Source: Prosthecobacter sp. (GTDB taxonomy: Bacteria > Verrucomicrobiota > Verrucomicrobiia > Verrucomicrobiales > Verrucomicrobiaceae). From it: a stretch of DNA of 64,000 nucleotides. Below, piece after piece: positions 34,557-43,714 of the stretch. The notes under the pieces were generated by a model. The model did not search any database. It had not been told where the DNA came from and was given only the letters and a program-made list of their open reading frames with translations. Position 1 is the first letter of the stretch, and each line of letters opens with the position of its first letter. Both the position numbers and the translations under genes were made by a program. Location: the NCBI GenBank assembly GCA_019186985.1, contig JABARQ010000008.1, positions 920 through 64,919 on the forward strand, given 5' to 3'.

Positions 34557-36251
34557 ATGAAAAACCTCATCACATTGCTGTTCATCATCGCCGCACTCGC
34601 CGGAGGCTGGTTCCTCCGCGATCAATTCGGCGGCATGTCCATGTCCGCCTCACCCGCATCCAGCGAACGGAAGGTGCTGTTTTATCAAAGCGCCATGCAC
34701 CCATGGATCAAGAGCGATAAGCCAGGCCGCTGCACCATCTGCGGCATGGAGCTGACGCCTGTTTATGAAGGAGACAAAGGCATAGATACCTCTGGCGGTG
34801 GCGAAGTGGTCGCGCTCACACAAAATCAAATCCAGGTGCTTCATGTCGAGACAGCAGGCATCACCCGCCAGCCGATCACACGCACGCTGCAAGTGGCAGG
34901 CATGATGGATGACAACGCCACGCGGCATCGGGTGCTCTCCGCCTACATCGACGGGCGCATCGACAAGCTGTATGTGAACTTCATCGGCAAGGAAGTGGCC
35001 GAAGGAGAACCGCTGGCGGAGCTTTACAGCCCCACGCTGCTCCAGGCAGAGCGCGAGTATCGGCAGCTCACCGGCGAGCTGAAAAAGAACACCGGCCTGC
35101 GCTTGCGCCAGATGGGACTGACCCAAAAGCAGATCGAGGCTCTCGATCAAAAGCCCTCGGACGCACTCACCTCGCAGATTCTCTCGCCCATTGGCGGCAC
35201 CATGGTTTCCCAAAGCGTCTATGAAGGCCAGTATGTCACGGCTGGCGAGCGACTGATGGAAATCGCGGACTTTTCGACGATGTGGTTCATGTTCCGTGCC
35301 TATGAGCAGGACATGCCCTGGATCGAGATGGGTCAGACCGTGAGCGTCACCACGCCCTCAATGCCAGGAAAGACCTTTGAGGGGAAAGTGACCTTCATTG
35401 ATCCAAACTTCGACGAGGCCACCCGCTCCACCAAGGTGCGTGTGGAACTTCCCAATCCACTCGTGAACGGACGCCGCCTGCTGCTGCATCGGCTCTATGC
35501 CGATGGCTCGGTGAAAGTGGACATGCCCTCCACTCTCGCCCTGCCAAAGTCAGCAGTGATAGAAACCGGCCCCGAGGCGGTCGTTTATCTCGATCAAGGC
35601 GGCGGCGCGTATGCCCGCACGGTGGTGAAGCTCGGACGGCGCGGCGACAAGATGCTGGAGCTGCTTTCCGGCCTCAAGGAAGGCGACAAGGTGGTCACGA
35701 ATGGCAATCTGCTCATCGACGGCCAGGCGGAGATGAATCGCTCTTTCATGTCGCCTGTGGAGCCGCCGAAGGCCGCCTCGCAGCCCATCGCACAGGTTTC
35801 CGAGCCGGTGCAAAAAGCCGTTGTTTCCTTCGTCGAGATGGCGGATGCGATGGCAGCGGCGCTCGCGGCGGATGACCTGCCCCGGTTCAACAAAGCCAGC
35901 GAATCCGCGATGATAAAAACAGGCGATCTCGTGGAACTGCTGCGCTCCGCCGAGGGCACGAACGAAAACCTGGAAGCGCTGGACAAAGCCCGGCACTTCC
36001 ACGGCTTCGACGACCTGCAAAAAGCCCGTTTGGCCTTCCACACCTTCACCGTGGCCGCGACGGCTGTTCTTGAACCGCTGCGGTCGGTCGCCGCCATGCC
36101 AGCCTTCGACGTGTGGGAGTGCGCCATGGTCGATCAGGCCATCCCGAACGCCCCCAAGAAAGGCCGCTGGGTGCAGAAGCAGGGCCGAGCGGGTGAAAAC
36201 CCCTTCTTCGGAAAAGAAATGCTCAACTGCGCCAAGGAAATCAAACGCTGA
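34557..36251 (+). CDS. cusB: CusB-like adaptor with heavy-metal-binding and DUF3347-like domains
   Basis: 564 residues from ATG 34557. N-terminal anchor, then a heavy-metal-binding domain (MHPWIKSDKPGRCTICGMEL near 45-65), barrel-sandwich and hairpin, beta-barrel and membrane-proximal domains (about 100-400), and a C-terminal extension of about 150 residues (WECAMVDQAIPNAPKKGRWVQ; NPFFGKEMLNCAKE) matching DUF3347. The CGM and Met motifs favour Cu(I)/Ag(I). It sits between the duct and the HMA protein gene. Confidence 0.87.
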   Translation: MKNLITLLFIIAALAGGWFLRDQFGGMSMSASPASSERKVLFYQSAMHPWIKSDKPGRCTICGMELTPVYEGDKGIDTSGGGEVVALTQNQIQVLHVETAGITRQPITRTLQVAGMMDDNATRHRVLSAYIDGRIDKLYVNFIGKEVAEGEPLAELYSPTLLQAEREYRQLTGELKKNTGLRLRQMGLTQKQIEALDQKPSDALTSQILSPIGGTMVSQSVYEGQYVTAGERLMEIADFSTMWFMFRAYEQDMPWIEMGQTVSVTTPSMPGKTFEGKVTFIDPNFDEATRSTKVRVELPNPLVNGRRLLLHRLYADGSVKVDMPSTLALPKSAVIETGPEAVVYLDQGGGAYARTVVKLGRRGDKMLELLSGLKEGDKVVTNGNLLIDGQAEMNRSFMSPVEPPKAASQPIAQVSEPVQKAVVSFVEMADAMAAALAADDLPRFNKASESAMIKTGDLVELLRSAEGTNENLEALDKARHFHGFDDLQKARLAFHTFTVAATAVLEPLRSVAAMPAFDVWECAMVDQAIPNAPKKGRWVQKQGRAGENPFFGKEMLNCAKEIKR

Positions 36252-36295
36252 CCACAAGCGATCCGCATCACCTCATTCAAAACACTGAACTCACC

Positions 36296-37009
36296 ATGAA
36301 ACAAAACTTTCCCATCACCGGCATGACCTGTGGCAACTGCGTCTCCAAAATCGAGAAGCGTCTTGCCGAGCATCCCGCCATCTCATCGGCTTCCGTGACT
36401 TTGCAGCCACCGGAAGCAACATTCGAGGTCGAGAAAATGCTCTCTGCCGATGACTTGAACACCTGGCTGCAACCGCTCGGGCACTATCGCGTCCAATCCA
36501 GCGTGGCAGAGCCATCACTCCCCGCTGCGGATGCCACCACCTACCGCCCGCTGATTTTGCTTTTGATCTACCTGCTCGCCGTCACTGCGGCGGTGATGAT
36601 GGCAAGCGGAGGCTGGAGCACATCGCTTGCGATGCGACTTTTCATGGGCGGCTTTTTCATAGCATTCTCGTTCTTCAAGCTGCTCGATCCTCGCGGCTTC
36701 GCGGACGCGTATCGTGGTTATGATCTCGTGGCGAGAAAATGGCCCGCGTATGGCATCATCTATCCCTTCATCGAGCTAGGGCTGGGTCTGGCCTACCTCG
36801 CCAATGTGGCACCGATGGCCGTGAACGGCATCACGCTTGTCGTCATGGCCGTGAGTCTCGCAGGTGTGCTGCGGGCCGTGCTGTCCAAGCGGGCCATCCG
36901 CTGCGCCTGCCTCGGCACGGTCTTTCGTCTGCCCATGTCCACCGTCACCATCATCGAAGACGGCCTCATGCTCGCAATGGCGGCTCTCGCACTTGTCCTG
37001 CCACACTAA
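36296..37009 (+). CDS. HMA domain fused to a MauE/DoxX-like membrane protein
   Basis: 237 residues. Residues 1-65 are an HMA metal-carrier domain with GMTCGNC at about 9-15. After a linker come four membrane helices of the MauE/DoxX type (FFIAFSFFKLLDPRGFADAY) with CACLGTVF near 204, a second thiol motif in the membrane part. It may receive or deliver copper at the membrane. Located between cusB- and cusA-like genes, 18 bp before the latter. Confidence 0.78.
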   Translation: MKQNFPITGMTCGNCVSKIEKRLAEHPAISSASVTLQPPEATFEVEKMLSADDLNTWLQPLGHYRVQSSVAEPSLPAADATTYRPLILLLIYLLAVTAAVMMASGGWSTSLAMRLFMGGFFIAFSFFKLLDPRGFADAYRGYDLVARKWPAYGIIYPFIELGLGLAYLANVAPMAVNGITLVVMAVSLAGVLRAVLSKRAIRCACLGTVFRLPMSTVTIIEDGLMLAMAALALVLPH

Positions 37010-37027
37010 TTTCAAGATTCACCGATC

Positions 37028-40000
37028 ATGATCGAGGCCATCATCCATTGGAGCCTGAAAAATCGCTTCCTTGTCGCCTGTGCGGCCCTGCTGCTCATCG
37101 CGATGGGAGTGCGGGCCATCTACCTCACGCCGGTGGATGCCATCCCCGATCTCACGGAGAACCAGGTGCTCGTCTATGGCGAGTGGATGGGCCGCAGTCC
37201 GCAGGAGGTCGAGGATCAGGTCACGTTCCCGCTTTCTACTGGCCTGCAAGGTCTGGCAGGAGTCAAGGAGGTGCGGGCGACCTCGATGTTCGGCTTCTCA
37301 CTCATCACCATTATCTTCGAGGACAAGGTGGACACCTACTTCGCACGGGCGCGGGTGCTGGAGCGGCTGAACTACCTGCAAGCCTCCATGCCGGAAGGTG
37401 TGAAGCCGCAGCTCGGCCCGGACGCCTCCGGCCTCGGCTGGGTGTATCAATACTACTTTCATGTCGATCCCGCGCAGGCGCAGGATGGCGGCTATGACCT
37501 CGCCGCGCTGCGCTCGCTGCAAGACTGGTATGTGCGCTACCAGCTCGCCAGTGTGCAAGGCGTGGCCGAGGTGGCGAGCATCGGCGGCTTTGTGAAGCAG
37601 TATCAGGTGGAGCTGAACTCCACCAAGATGCGCGCGGTGAATGTCACGCTCATGGACGTGATGACGGCGGTGCAGAACGCGAACCTCAATGTCGGCGGCA
37701 AGGTGGTGGAGGAAAATGGCGCGGAGTTTGTGCTGCGCGGCATCGGTCTCGTCACCAGCGTGGAAGACCTCGAACTCGTGACGGTGAAAGCGATGGCGGG
37801 CACGCCGGTGTATTTGAAAGACATCGCCACCGTGCAGATCGGCGGTGATTTCAGGCGTGGAGCGCTGGACTTGAACGGTCATGAGGCCGTGGGCGGCACC
37901 GTCGTCATGCGCACCGGCGAAAACGCCAAGGCCGTGATCGAGCGCATCAAAGAAAAGATTGCCCAGATCGCCCCCAGCCTGCCACCGGGCGTCACCATCA
38001 AGTCCTTCTATGATCGCAGCCAGCTCATTGACAGCACCATCGGCACGCTCAAGCACGCGCTGTTGGAGGAGTTCATTCTCGTCACGCTCGCCCACATTCT
38101 TTTCCTCTGGCACTTCCGCAGCATCCTCATCGTCACACTGCCGCTGCCCATCTCCATTTTGATCTCCTTTCTGCTGATGAAGGAGTTCGGCATCACCAGC
38201 AACATCATGTCCCTCACCGGCATCGCCATCGCCATCGGCGTGCTCGTGGATGCAGCCATCGTGGTCACGGAAAACGTCATCCGACACTGCGAGGAGGCAG
38301 AACATAAAAAAGGCGGGCGGCTGAGCGCTCAAGAAACCTGGGATGTCACGCTCGTCGCCTGCACGCAGGTCGGCAGGCCCATCTTCTTTGCCATGGCGAT
38401 TATCATCCTCGCCTTCGTGCCGGTTTTTGCCCTCGCTGGTCAGGAGGGAAAGTTGTTCCACCCGCTCGCCTTCACCAAGACCTTCGCGATGATCGGCTCC
38501 ACGCTGCTCGCCGTCACACTGGTGCCGGTTTTGTGCTCGCTGCTCGTGCGCGGGCCTTTCCACTCGGAGGAAAACAACATCGTGATGAAGTTCCTGCTGC
38601 GTCTGTATGAACCGACGCTGAACTGGGCGCTCAATCATCGCAAAACCGTCATTGGCATGGCGATGATGATCCTCGGCGTCGCGCTGCTCACCGCCTTTGG
38701 CCTGCCACGCGCCACCGTGAAGCAGCTTCGCGATGCGGGCTATCCACGACTCGCTGAGGTCGTCACGGGCTTTGGCAAAGAGTTCATGCCACCGCTCAAT
38801 GAAGGCAGCCTGCTCTACATGCCCGTGATGATGCCGAAGACCGGCCTCAAAGAAATCCAGCGCGTCATGTCCTGGCAGGACACCGTGATCGCCGCCACGC
38901 CCGAAGTCGAGTCTGTCGCGGGCAAGCTGGGGCGTTTTGAAACCGCCACCGATCCCGCTCCCACCGAGATGCTGGAGACCACGATCATGCTCAAGCCTGA
39001 ATACATCCCCAATGGCCGCTGGAGCGTGAAACGCAATCCCGCATGGCGAGACGGCATGACGGTCGAGAAACTCAAAGCGGAGCTGACGGAAAAAATGAAG
39101 CAGGTGCCCGGTTATGTGCCCGCGTTTCTGCAACCCATCGAAAACCGGATTCTCATGCTCTACACCGGCATCCGCGCCCAAGTCGGCGTGAAGATTTATG
39201 GCGACAGCCTCGACAAGATTCAGCGCAAGGCCTTCGAGATCGAAAAGCTCATCAACAGCATCGAAGGAGCCGCCGGAGTCTCGCCCTCTCGCGTGCAGGG
39301 CAAACCTTACCTCAACGTGCAGGTGGATCGTCAGGCCATGGCCCGCTACGGCCTCAGTGCGAAGGACGTGCTCGATGCCGTGGAGGTTTCCATCGGCGGC
39401 AAGAACGTCAGCACCACCATCGAAGGCCGTCAGCGCTTCCCCATCCAAATCCGTGTGCAGCGCGGCGAGCGTGATGACATCGAAAAGCTCAGCAGCATCC
39501 TCGTCGCCACACGCCAGGGCATGAGCGCACCGAGTTCGCCTTCCATGGGCGGTGGCGGTGGCATGACTGGAGGCGCAGCCGCAGCGCCAGCTTCCAGCAC
39601 GGCATCCAGCGCCTCCAACCAGCCCGTGACCTACATCCCGCTCGGCATGGTGGCAAAAATCACCCGCGAAGTCGGCGCGAACGAAATCGCCAGCGAGAAC
39701 GGCCGCCTGCGCTCCTACGTCCAGGCCAACGTACAGGATCGTGACCTCGGCGGCTTCGTGCTGGAGGTCGAGCAGAAGCTCAAGACCATTGATTGGGAAG
39801 GCATGACCTACAAGATGACCGGCGAATACGAGAACCAGCGCCGCTTTGTGCAGACCATGCAGATCGTCTTCCCCATCGTGCTGCTCATCATCTTCGTGCT
39901 GCTCTACATCGTCTATCACAGCGCCCTGGAAGCCGCGCACGTCATGCTGGCCGTGCCCTTCGCCCTCAGCGGCGGCGTCCTGCTGCAAAAACTGCTCGGC

Positions 40001-40411
40001 TACAATTTCAACGGAGCCGTCTGGGTCGGCTACATCGCCCTCTTTGGCACCGCCGTTCAGACCGGCGTCGTCATGGTCGTGTATCTCGAAGAAACCGTGA
40101 AGGCCCGCATGGCCCAGCTCGGAGCCGCCTTCGCCTATGCCGATCTCGTGCAAGCCGTCAAAGACGGCGCACGCCTCCGTCTGCGCCCCAAAGTCATGAC
40201 CGTCGCCACCATCGTCGCCTCCCTCCTGCCCATCATGTGGAGCCACCGCCAGGGAGCCGAAGTCATGCAACCCCTCGCCACGCCCGTGATCGGCGGCATG
40301 ATCTCCAGCCTCGTCCACATCCTTATCGTCACGCCTGTGATCTTCCTCTGGCTGCGGGGGCGTGAGTTAAGCAAACATCCTTCCAGAGCACCTCGACTTT
40401 TCACGGAATGA
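37028..40411 (+). CDS. cusA: CusA-like Cu/Ag RND pump
   Basis: 1127 residues, longer than most CusA because of a Ser/Gly/Met/Ala-rich insertion near 835-865 (SMGGGGGMTGGAAA). TM4 has AIG-x3-DAA-x4-EN near 401, as in Cu(I)/Ag(I) exporters, and the pore loop shows MLYTGIRAQVGVKIYG and other Met residues where CusA has its Met relay. Pumps monovalent copper or silver from the periplasm outward. Last gene of the operon; ends 31 bp before a converging gene. Confidence 0.9.
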   Translation: MIEAIIHWSLKNRFLVACAALLLIAMGVRAIYLTPVDAIPDLTENQVLVYGEWMGRSPQEVEDQVTFPLSTGLQGLAGVKEVRATSMFGFSLITIIFEDKVDTYFARARVLERLNYLQASMPEGVKPQLGPDASGLGWVYQYYFHVDPAQAQDGGYDLAALRSLQDWYVRYQLASVQGVAEVASIGGFVKQYQVELNSTKMRAVNVTLMDVMTAVQNANLNVGGKVVEENGAEFVLRGIGLVTSVEDLELVTVKAMAGTPVYLKDIATVQIGGDFRRGALDLNGHEAVGGTVVMRTGENAKAVIERIKEKIAQIAPSLPPGVTIKSFYDRSQLIDSTIGTLKHALLEEFILVTLAHILFLWHFRSILIVTLPLPISILISFLLMKEFGITSNIMSLTGIAIAIGVLVDAAIVVTENVIRHCEEAEHKKGGRLSAQETWDVTLVACTQVGRPIFFAMAIIILAFVPVFALAGQEGKLFHPLAFTKTFAMIGSTLLAVTLVPVLCSLLVRGPFHSEENNIVMKFLLRLYEPTLNWALNHRKTVIGMAMMILGVALLTAFGLPRATVKQLRDAGYPRLAEVVTGFGKEFMPPLNEGSLLYMPVMMPKTGLKEIQRVMSWQDTVIAATPEVESVAGKLGRFETATDPAPTEMLETTIMLKPEYIPNGRWSVKRNPAWRDGMTVEKLKAELTEKMKQVPGYVPAFLQPIENRILMLYTGIRAQVGVKIYGDSLDKIQRKAFEIEKLINSIEGAAGVSPSRVQGKPYLNVQVDRQAMARYGLSAKDVLDAVEVSIGGKNVSTTIEGRQRFPIQIRVQRGERDDIEKLSSILVATRQGMSAPSSPSMGGGGGMTGGAAAAPASSTASSASNQPVTYIPLGMVAKITREVGANEIASENGRLRSYVQANVQDRDLGGFVLEVEQKLKTIDWEGMTYKMTGEYENQRRFVQTMQIVFPIVLLIIFVLLYIVYHSALEAAHVMLAVPFALSGGVLLQKLLGYNFNGAVWVGYIALFGTAVQTGVVMVVYLEETVKARMAQLGAAFAYADLVQAVKDGARLRLRPKVMTVATIVASLLPIMWSHRQGAEVMQPLATPVIGGMISSLVHILIVTPVIFLWLRGRELSKHPSRAPRLFTE

Positions 40412-40442
40412 GGAAACCATTTTATCACTGTTATATTAAATA

Positions 40443-41390
40443 TCAAACATCGAACCCAATCCTCCGCCTCACCTTCCCCGTCTCCCCCGCATGTTGCGTC
40501 CTTGCTTTCTTCACCTTGGCGATCTCGTTCGCCAGTAGTTCGTGAGTCACCAGCCACTTCTCGGGATCAGCATCCATGCTCCCCGCATGGATAGCATTCA
40601 CGCACACATTCAGAATATCCCCACCACTGAGGCCGCGTGAGAGGGCCGCGAGAACCACGTAATCAGCCTGCACCCGATCAGGATTGGGTAGATGGAGGGC
40701 AAACAGCTCCCTGCGCATGGAGGCGTCGGGATTGCGAAACTTGATGTGGCGCTGGATGCGGCGGAGCAGCGCGGGGTCGTAGTTTTCAAACAAGTTGGTG
40801 GTCACGATCACCACGCCATCGAAGCGATCCAACTCCTGCATCAGGCAGTTGCGGTTCTGGTTGATGCTGGTGGAGCAGGATTCACCGGTTGATACGCGCT
40901 TGGACAGCAGGCTGTCGGCCTCATCGAAGAACAGCACAGCGTCGTGGTCACGGGCAGCAGCAAAAGCGGCTTTGATGTGCTTGGCGGTGTCTCCGAGGTA
41001 TTTCGATATGACCGCGCTGTAATCCACTTGGTAGAGCGGCTTGCTGAGGCGCAGCGCTATGCCAAGGGCAGCACGCGTCTTGCCGGTTCCTGGCGGGCCG
41101 TAGAAGTTGAGGATGCAGCGGCCCTGCTGAGGCTGAATGGCACTCAGGTTCCAGATGCGGTCCAAGTCAGCGCGGATCTCCAATGCTCGCAGGCCAGCGT
41201 GGATGTCCGTCTTCACCTCAGGATGCAGGATCATCTTGTCGAGATCATGACGGGGCTCCGGCTGCACGAGCATCCCCACATCAGGGAGCGGTTCCTCTTC
41301 ATCACGTCTTCGGCGGCGCGGGTTGCGGTGGTCATCGGCGATGGCGGCATCGGGTGGCAGTTCAATTTCAGGGGCGGTTAGTGTGGGCAT
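40443..41390 (-). CDS. AAA+ ATPase
   Basis: 315 residues. Walker A GPPGTGKT near 97-104, Walker B VLFFDEAD near 151-158, second-region-of-homology pattern NYDPALLRRI near 205, and a small helical lid. Classic AAA (Vps4/FtsH-like) without other domains. First ATPase of the element's minus-strand module, it may remodel or unfold a protein partner. The target is unknown. Confidence 0.85.
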   Translation of the reverse strand: MPTLTAPEIELPPDAAIADDHRNPRRRRRDEEEPLPDVGMLVQPEPRHDLDKMILHPEVKTDIHAGLRALEIRADLDRIWNLSAIQPQQGRCILNFYGPPGTGKTRAALGIALRLSKPLYQVDYSAVISKYLGDTAKHIKAAFAAARDHDAVLFFDEADSLLSKRVSTGESCSTSINQNRNCLMQELDRFDGVVIVTTNLFENYDPALLRRIQRHIKFRNPDASMRRELFALHLPNPDRVQADYVVLAALSRGLSGGDILNVCVNAIHAGSMDADPEKWLVTHELLANEIAKVKKARTQHAGETGKVRRRIGFDV

Positions 41391-41412
41391 GGTGGTGGTG
41401 TGCAGTTTGGGT

Positions 41413-41763
41413 TTAGGCTACAGGCTCCGTGGGTTGCGTAGTTAAAGTGCCGCTAAGTGCGGCTTCGATTCGTGTGGTGTCGCTGCCTTGAACGATCTGG
41501 CGTGCATAGGCGGGGATGCGGCGGCGCAGGATGATCATCTGCTTGGGGCTGAGGCATCCGCGCCGCTGATACTGACGGGCGAAGCTGGTGAGGATTTCTG
41601 CGTCAGGTCCGGTGAACCCGATGCCGTTGCGCTCGATGGTGGTTTCGCGGCATTGCTCGTCGGCAGTCTGGTTCTGGTAGATGCGCATCAGGGCGCGCAG
41701 TGCCCAGCGGTCGTTGCTGGCAAGGCGGTGGCGCAATTGTTCGATCATGTCTTTCTTGCTCAT
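41413..41763 (-). CDS. Hypothetical mobile-element protein
   Basis: 116 residues, Arg/Gln-rich and helical, with NDRWALRALMRIYQNQT and ERNGIGFTGPDAEILTSFA. I associate this pattern with uncharacterised proteins of phages and integrative elements, from memory only. The repeated ~54-bp element (copy at 41802) lies upstream, overlapping the previous gene's tail. Confidence 0.65.
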   Translation of the reverse strand: MSKKDMIEQLRHRLASNDRWALRALMRIYQNQTADEQCRETTIERNGIGFTGPDAEILTSFARQYQRRGCLSPKQMIILRRRIPAYARQIVQGSDTTRIEAALSGTLTTQPTEPVA

Positions 41764-41781
41764 GGATAGGTGGGTTCGGGT

Positions 41782-42267
41782 TCATGGCCCTTGCGGGCCG
41801 TCTCCTTGCCTCGTCACCGTGCCTTCCGTTGTCGCACCAATTTGATCACCATATTGGCGCTGGAAAACCTCGATAAATCCCTGTGCTTTAAGGTTGAGAT
41901 CCCACTGGTTAGCGAAATTGCGCAGTTCGTTCATTGCCCGCGACTGCTTCACCTTGATCAGGCCATCACGGCTCGCCTCTGCCACGACTTGGTAGGTTCC
42001 GAGGTAACTGTTTTCAAAGGTGAGCGGTGTCCAGGTCGTGCCCTCTGTCGAAGGCACCACGAGGAACGTGATCTCGGGATCACGCATAGCATCGCCATTC
42101 TGTTCCCCATAGTGAGCCACGCTCACCTCATACGCGCCGTTCGGATACGGCCCGCCAATCACCTCGATTACCAGCCGCATGAACGGCGGGTTCTCCAGCC
42201 TCAGATAGTCTTTCCGCACGGCCTCATAGCCGCCTCGCTCCTCGATCATTTTCTGGATGTTCTTCAT
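41782..42267 (-). CDS. Hypothetical mobile-element protein
   Basis: 161 residues, alpha/beta, with MRLVIEVIGGPYPNGAYEVS and HYGEQNGDAMRDPEITFLV. Similar proteins occur on integrative elements but I know no function. Its C-terminal codons overlap the repeated 54-bp element. In line with the AAA+ and other minus-strand genes. Confidence 0.65.
   Translation of the reverse strand: MKNIQKMIEERGGYEAVRKDYLRLENPPFMRLVIEVIGGPYPNGAYEVSVAHYGEQNGDAMRDPEITFLVVPSTEGTTWTPLTFENSYLGTYQVVAEASRDGLIKVKQSRAMNELRNFANQWDLNLKAQGFIEVFQRQYGDQIGATTEGTVTRQGDGPQGP
41802..41855 (-). promoter_or_regulatory. Repeated ~54-bp element, copy C
   Basis: Read on the minus strand: TGGTGATCAAA, then about 21 bp later CACGGTGACGAGG. 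Upstream of the 41413 gene. Overlaps the coding end of the 41782 gene. Confidence 0.65.
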
Positions 42268-42293
42268 CGGTCGTTTTCTTTGTTGAGTTGATT

Positions 42294-42956
42294 TTAGGGT
42301 TGCTGGTCCAGGTAAGACTCCAGATCTGCCAGCGCGGCCCGGACGCAGCCGCCGCTGCCCACCGCGATCTGGCTGGCCGTCACCGCTGGCACGGCCCAGT
42401 GCGTGCTCAGGAACGCCGCCAGTTCCTCCGTTGTCGGTGGCAGTAGCTTGATGGCTTGGAACCGTGTCTGGAACCGCTCGGTGAGCAGGTCCAATTGCAG
42501 GTTGCTCGTGCCGAGGAACGCCCGGCCCGGTGGCAATCGGTCCAGGTAGGTCAGCAACAAGTCCTGCGCTTCACGAGAACAGCGATCTAGCTCATTAACG
42601 ATCTTGACCGACCACGATCCGAACAGGCTGCCATAGGGAAGCTGTCGCATCCACTCGCGCACGAGGTCCACCGTTACCTCGCGCCCATTGTAGTCCTCGA
42701 TGGCGAGTGGACTGCCGGCCAGTTGAAGCGCCACCAACTCGACGACGCTGGTCTTGCCCACGCCGGGTGGACCGTAGAGCAGGAGCTTCATCGTGGCTGA
42801 AGGATCACGGGAGAGGCGCTTTGCCTTGGTCGCCTGCGCCATCGCTACACGTTTGGCCTGGCCGATCAGATCCTCCACTGTGGGCGGTCGCCAGTTCATC
42901 GGCGACTGTGCAGATGGAGCTTGTTTGAGGGCACGTTCACGCGGCTTGGATGTCAT
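42294..42956 (-). CDS. AAA+ clamp-loader-like ATPase
   Basis: 220 residues with LYGPPGVGKTS near 60 and VKIVNELDRCS near 118, where the usual Walker B DE pair reads NE, a possible weakening. It ends with the small helical lid (QIAVGSGGCVRAALADLESY). RuvB/RFC-like proportions. Overlaps the small 42937 gene by 20 bp. Confidence 0.78.
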   Translation of the reverse strand: MTSKPRERALKQAPSAQSPMNWRPPTVEDLIGQAKRVAMAQATKAKRLSRDPSATMKLLLYGPPGVGKTSVVELVALQLAGSPLAIEDYNGREVTVDLVREWMRQLPYGSLFGSWSVKIVNELDRCSREAQDLLLTYLDRLPPGRAFLGTSNLQLDLLTERFQTRFQAIKLLPPTTEELAAFLSTHWAVPAVTASQIAVGSGGCVRAALADLESYLDQQP

Positions 42957-43113
42957 GATGGACCTCCTTCCCGTGAGTCGTGGAGAGCGTCATAATCGCA
43001 GCCGTGATGGCGCGAGCGCCCTTCTTGTAGAGCGTGACGGCCAGCAGTTCGCCGTCGAGCCACACGGCCCAATACCGCTGGCCATACTTGGTGATGGAAA
43101 GGCGATCACTCAT
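42937..43113 (-). CDS. Small conserved-looking protein
   Basis: 58 residues with SITKYGQRYWAVWLDGELL and VTLYKKGARAITAAI, typical of a compact beta-hairpin plus helix seen in element-borne proteins. It overlaps the 43106 gene by 8 bp at its start and the 42294 gene by 20 bp at its end, which supports its being real and translationally coupled. Function unknown. Confidence 0.6.
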   Translation of the reverse strand: MSDRLSITKYGQRYWAVWLDGELLAVTLYKKGARAITAAIMTLSTTHGKEVHHDIQAA

Positions 43114-43690
43114 GGGTCCATCCCTCCCGGCGGATGCGCGCCTTCACGGAGTTGATCGACAGTTCAAACTGCGCGGCGGTCTGCTTGATGGAACCCGTGC
43201 GGCGGTAAACCCGCTTTACAGCCTTCCAATCCACCACAGTGCCATCGGTGGTCACGCTAGTGCGCTTGCGCCCGGGCTTGGGCGTGACAGCGGCAGGTTG
43301 TTCGATGATCTGTTCAGCCACCGCGCCACCGGCAAAGGCATCGAACCGCTGCGGCGTGGCGGGTGGTGCAGTCTCCGCCGTCTGAACAGTGCGCAGGCTG
43401 GCGAGTTGTTCTCTGACTGCCTCGCTGGCGATGGGCCGCAGCATCTGCTCGACCGTGGCCGGGGCTTGACCGCCATTGAGTCGTTGCAGAGCCTCGACGA
43501 GCCGCGCATCGACGATGCTCTGAATGAGGTCCACGGGGATTTCCGTGATGGCATACACCACCCCGGTCAGGGAGTTGAGCCCCATCAGGGCTTTCATTTG
43601 CTCACGGGCTTCGCGTGGGGAGTCAGCCTCCACACGGTCATCGAACAACACTTGGCCAGCTCGGCTGGCGATCAGTTTGAAGAGTTTCAT
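43106..43690 (-). CDS. Protein with C-terminal helix-turn-helix
   Basis: 194 residues: an N-terminal alpha/beta part (residues 1-60), a Pro/Ala/Thr linker, and a basic C-terminal HTH (WKAVKRVYRRTGSIKQTAAQ, with NSVKARIRREGW) at about 150-190. Likely binds DNA, perhaps regulating this module. The leader is AAC-rich with no Shine-Dalgarno. Confidence 0.7.
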   Translation of the reverse strand: MKLFKLIASRAGQVLFDDRVEADSPREAREQMKALMGLNSLTGVVYAITEIPVDLIQSIVDARLVEALQRLNGGQAPATVEQMLRPIASEAVREQLASLRTVQTAETAPPATPQRFDAFAGGAVAEQIIEQPAAVTPKPGRKRTSVTTDGTVVDWKAVKRVYRRTGSIKQTAAQFELSINSVKARIRREGWTHE

Positions 43691-43714
43691 TTTCGTTTTG
43701 TTTTGGGTTTTGGG

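Noticed and set aside
37298-40318. Minus-strand frame of 1006 codons opposite the CusA-like gene
   Set aside because: Same reason: shadow of a strongly conserved gene; similar cases at 8040-10142 and 58099-60231.
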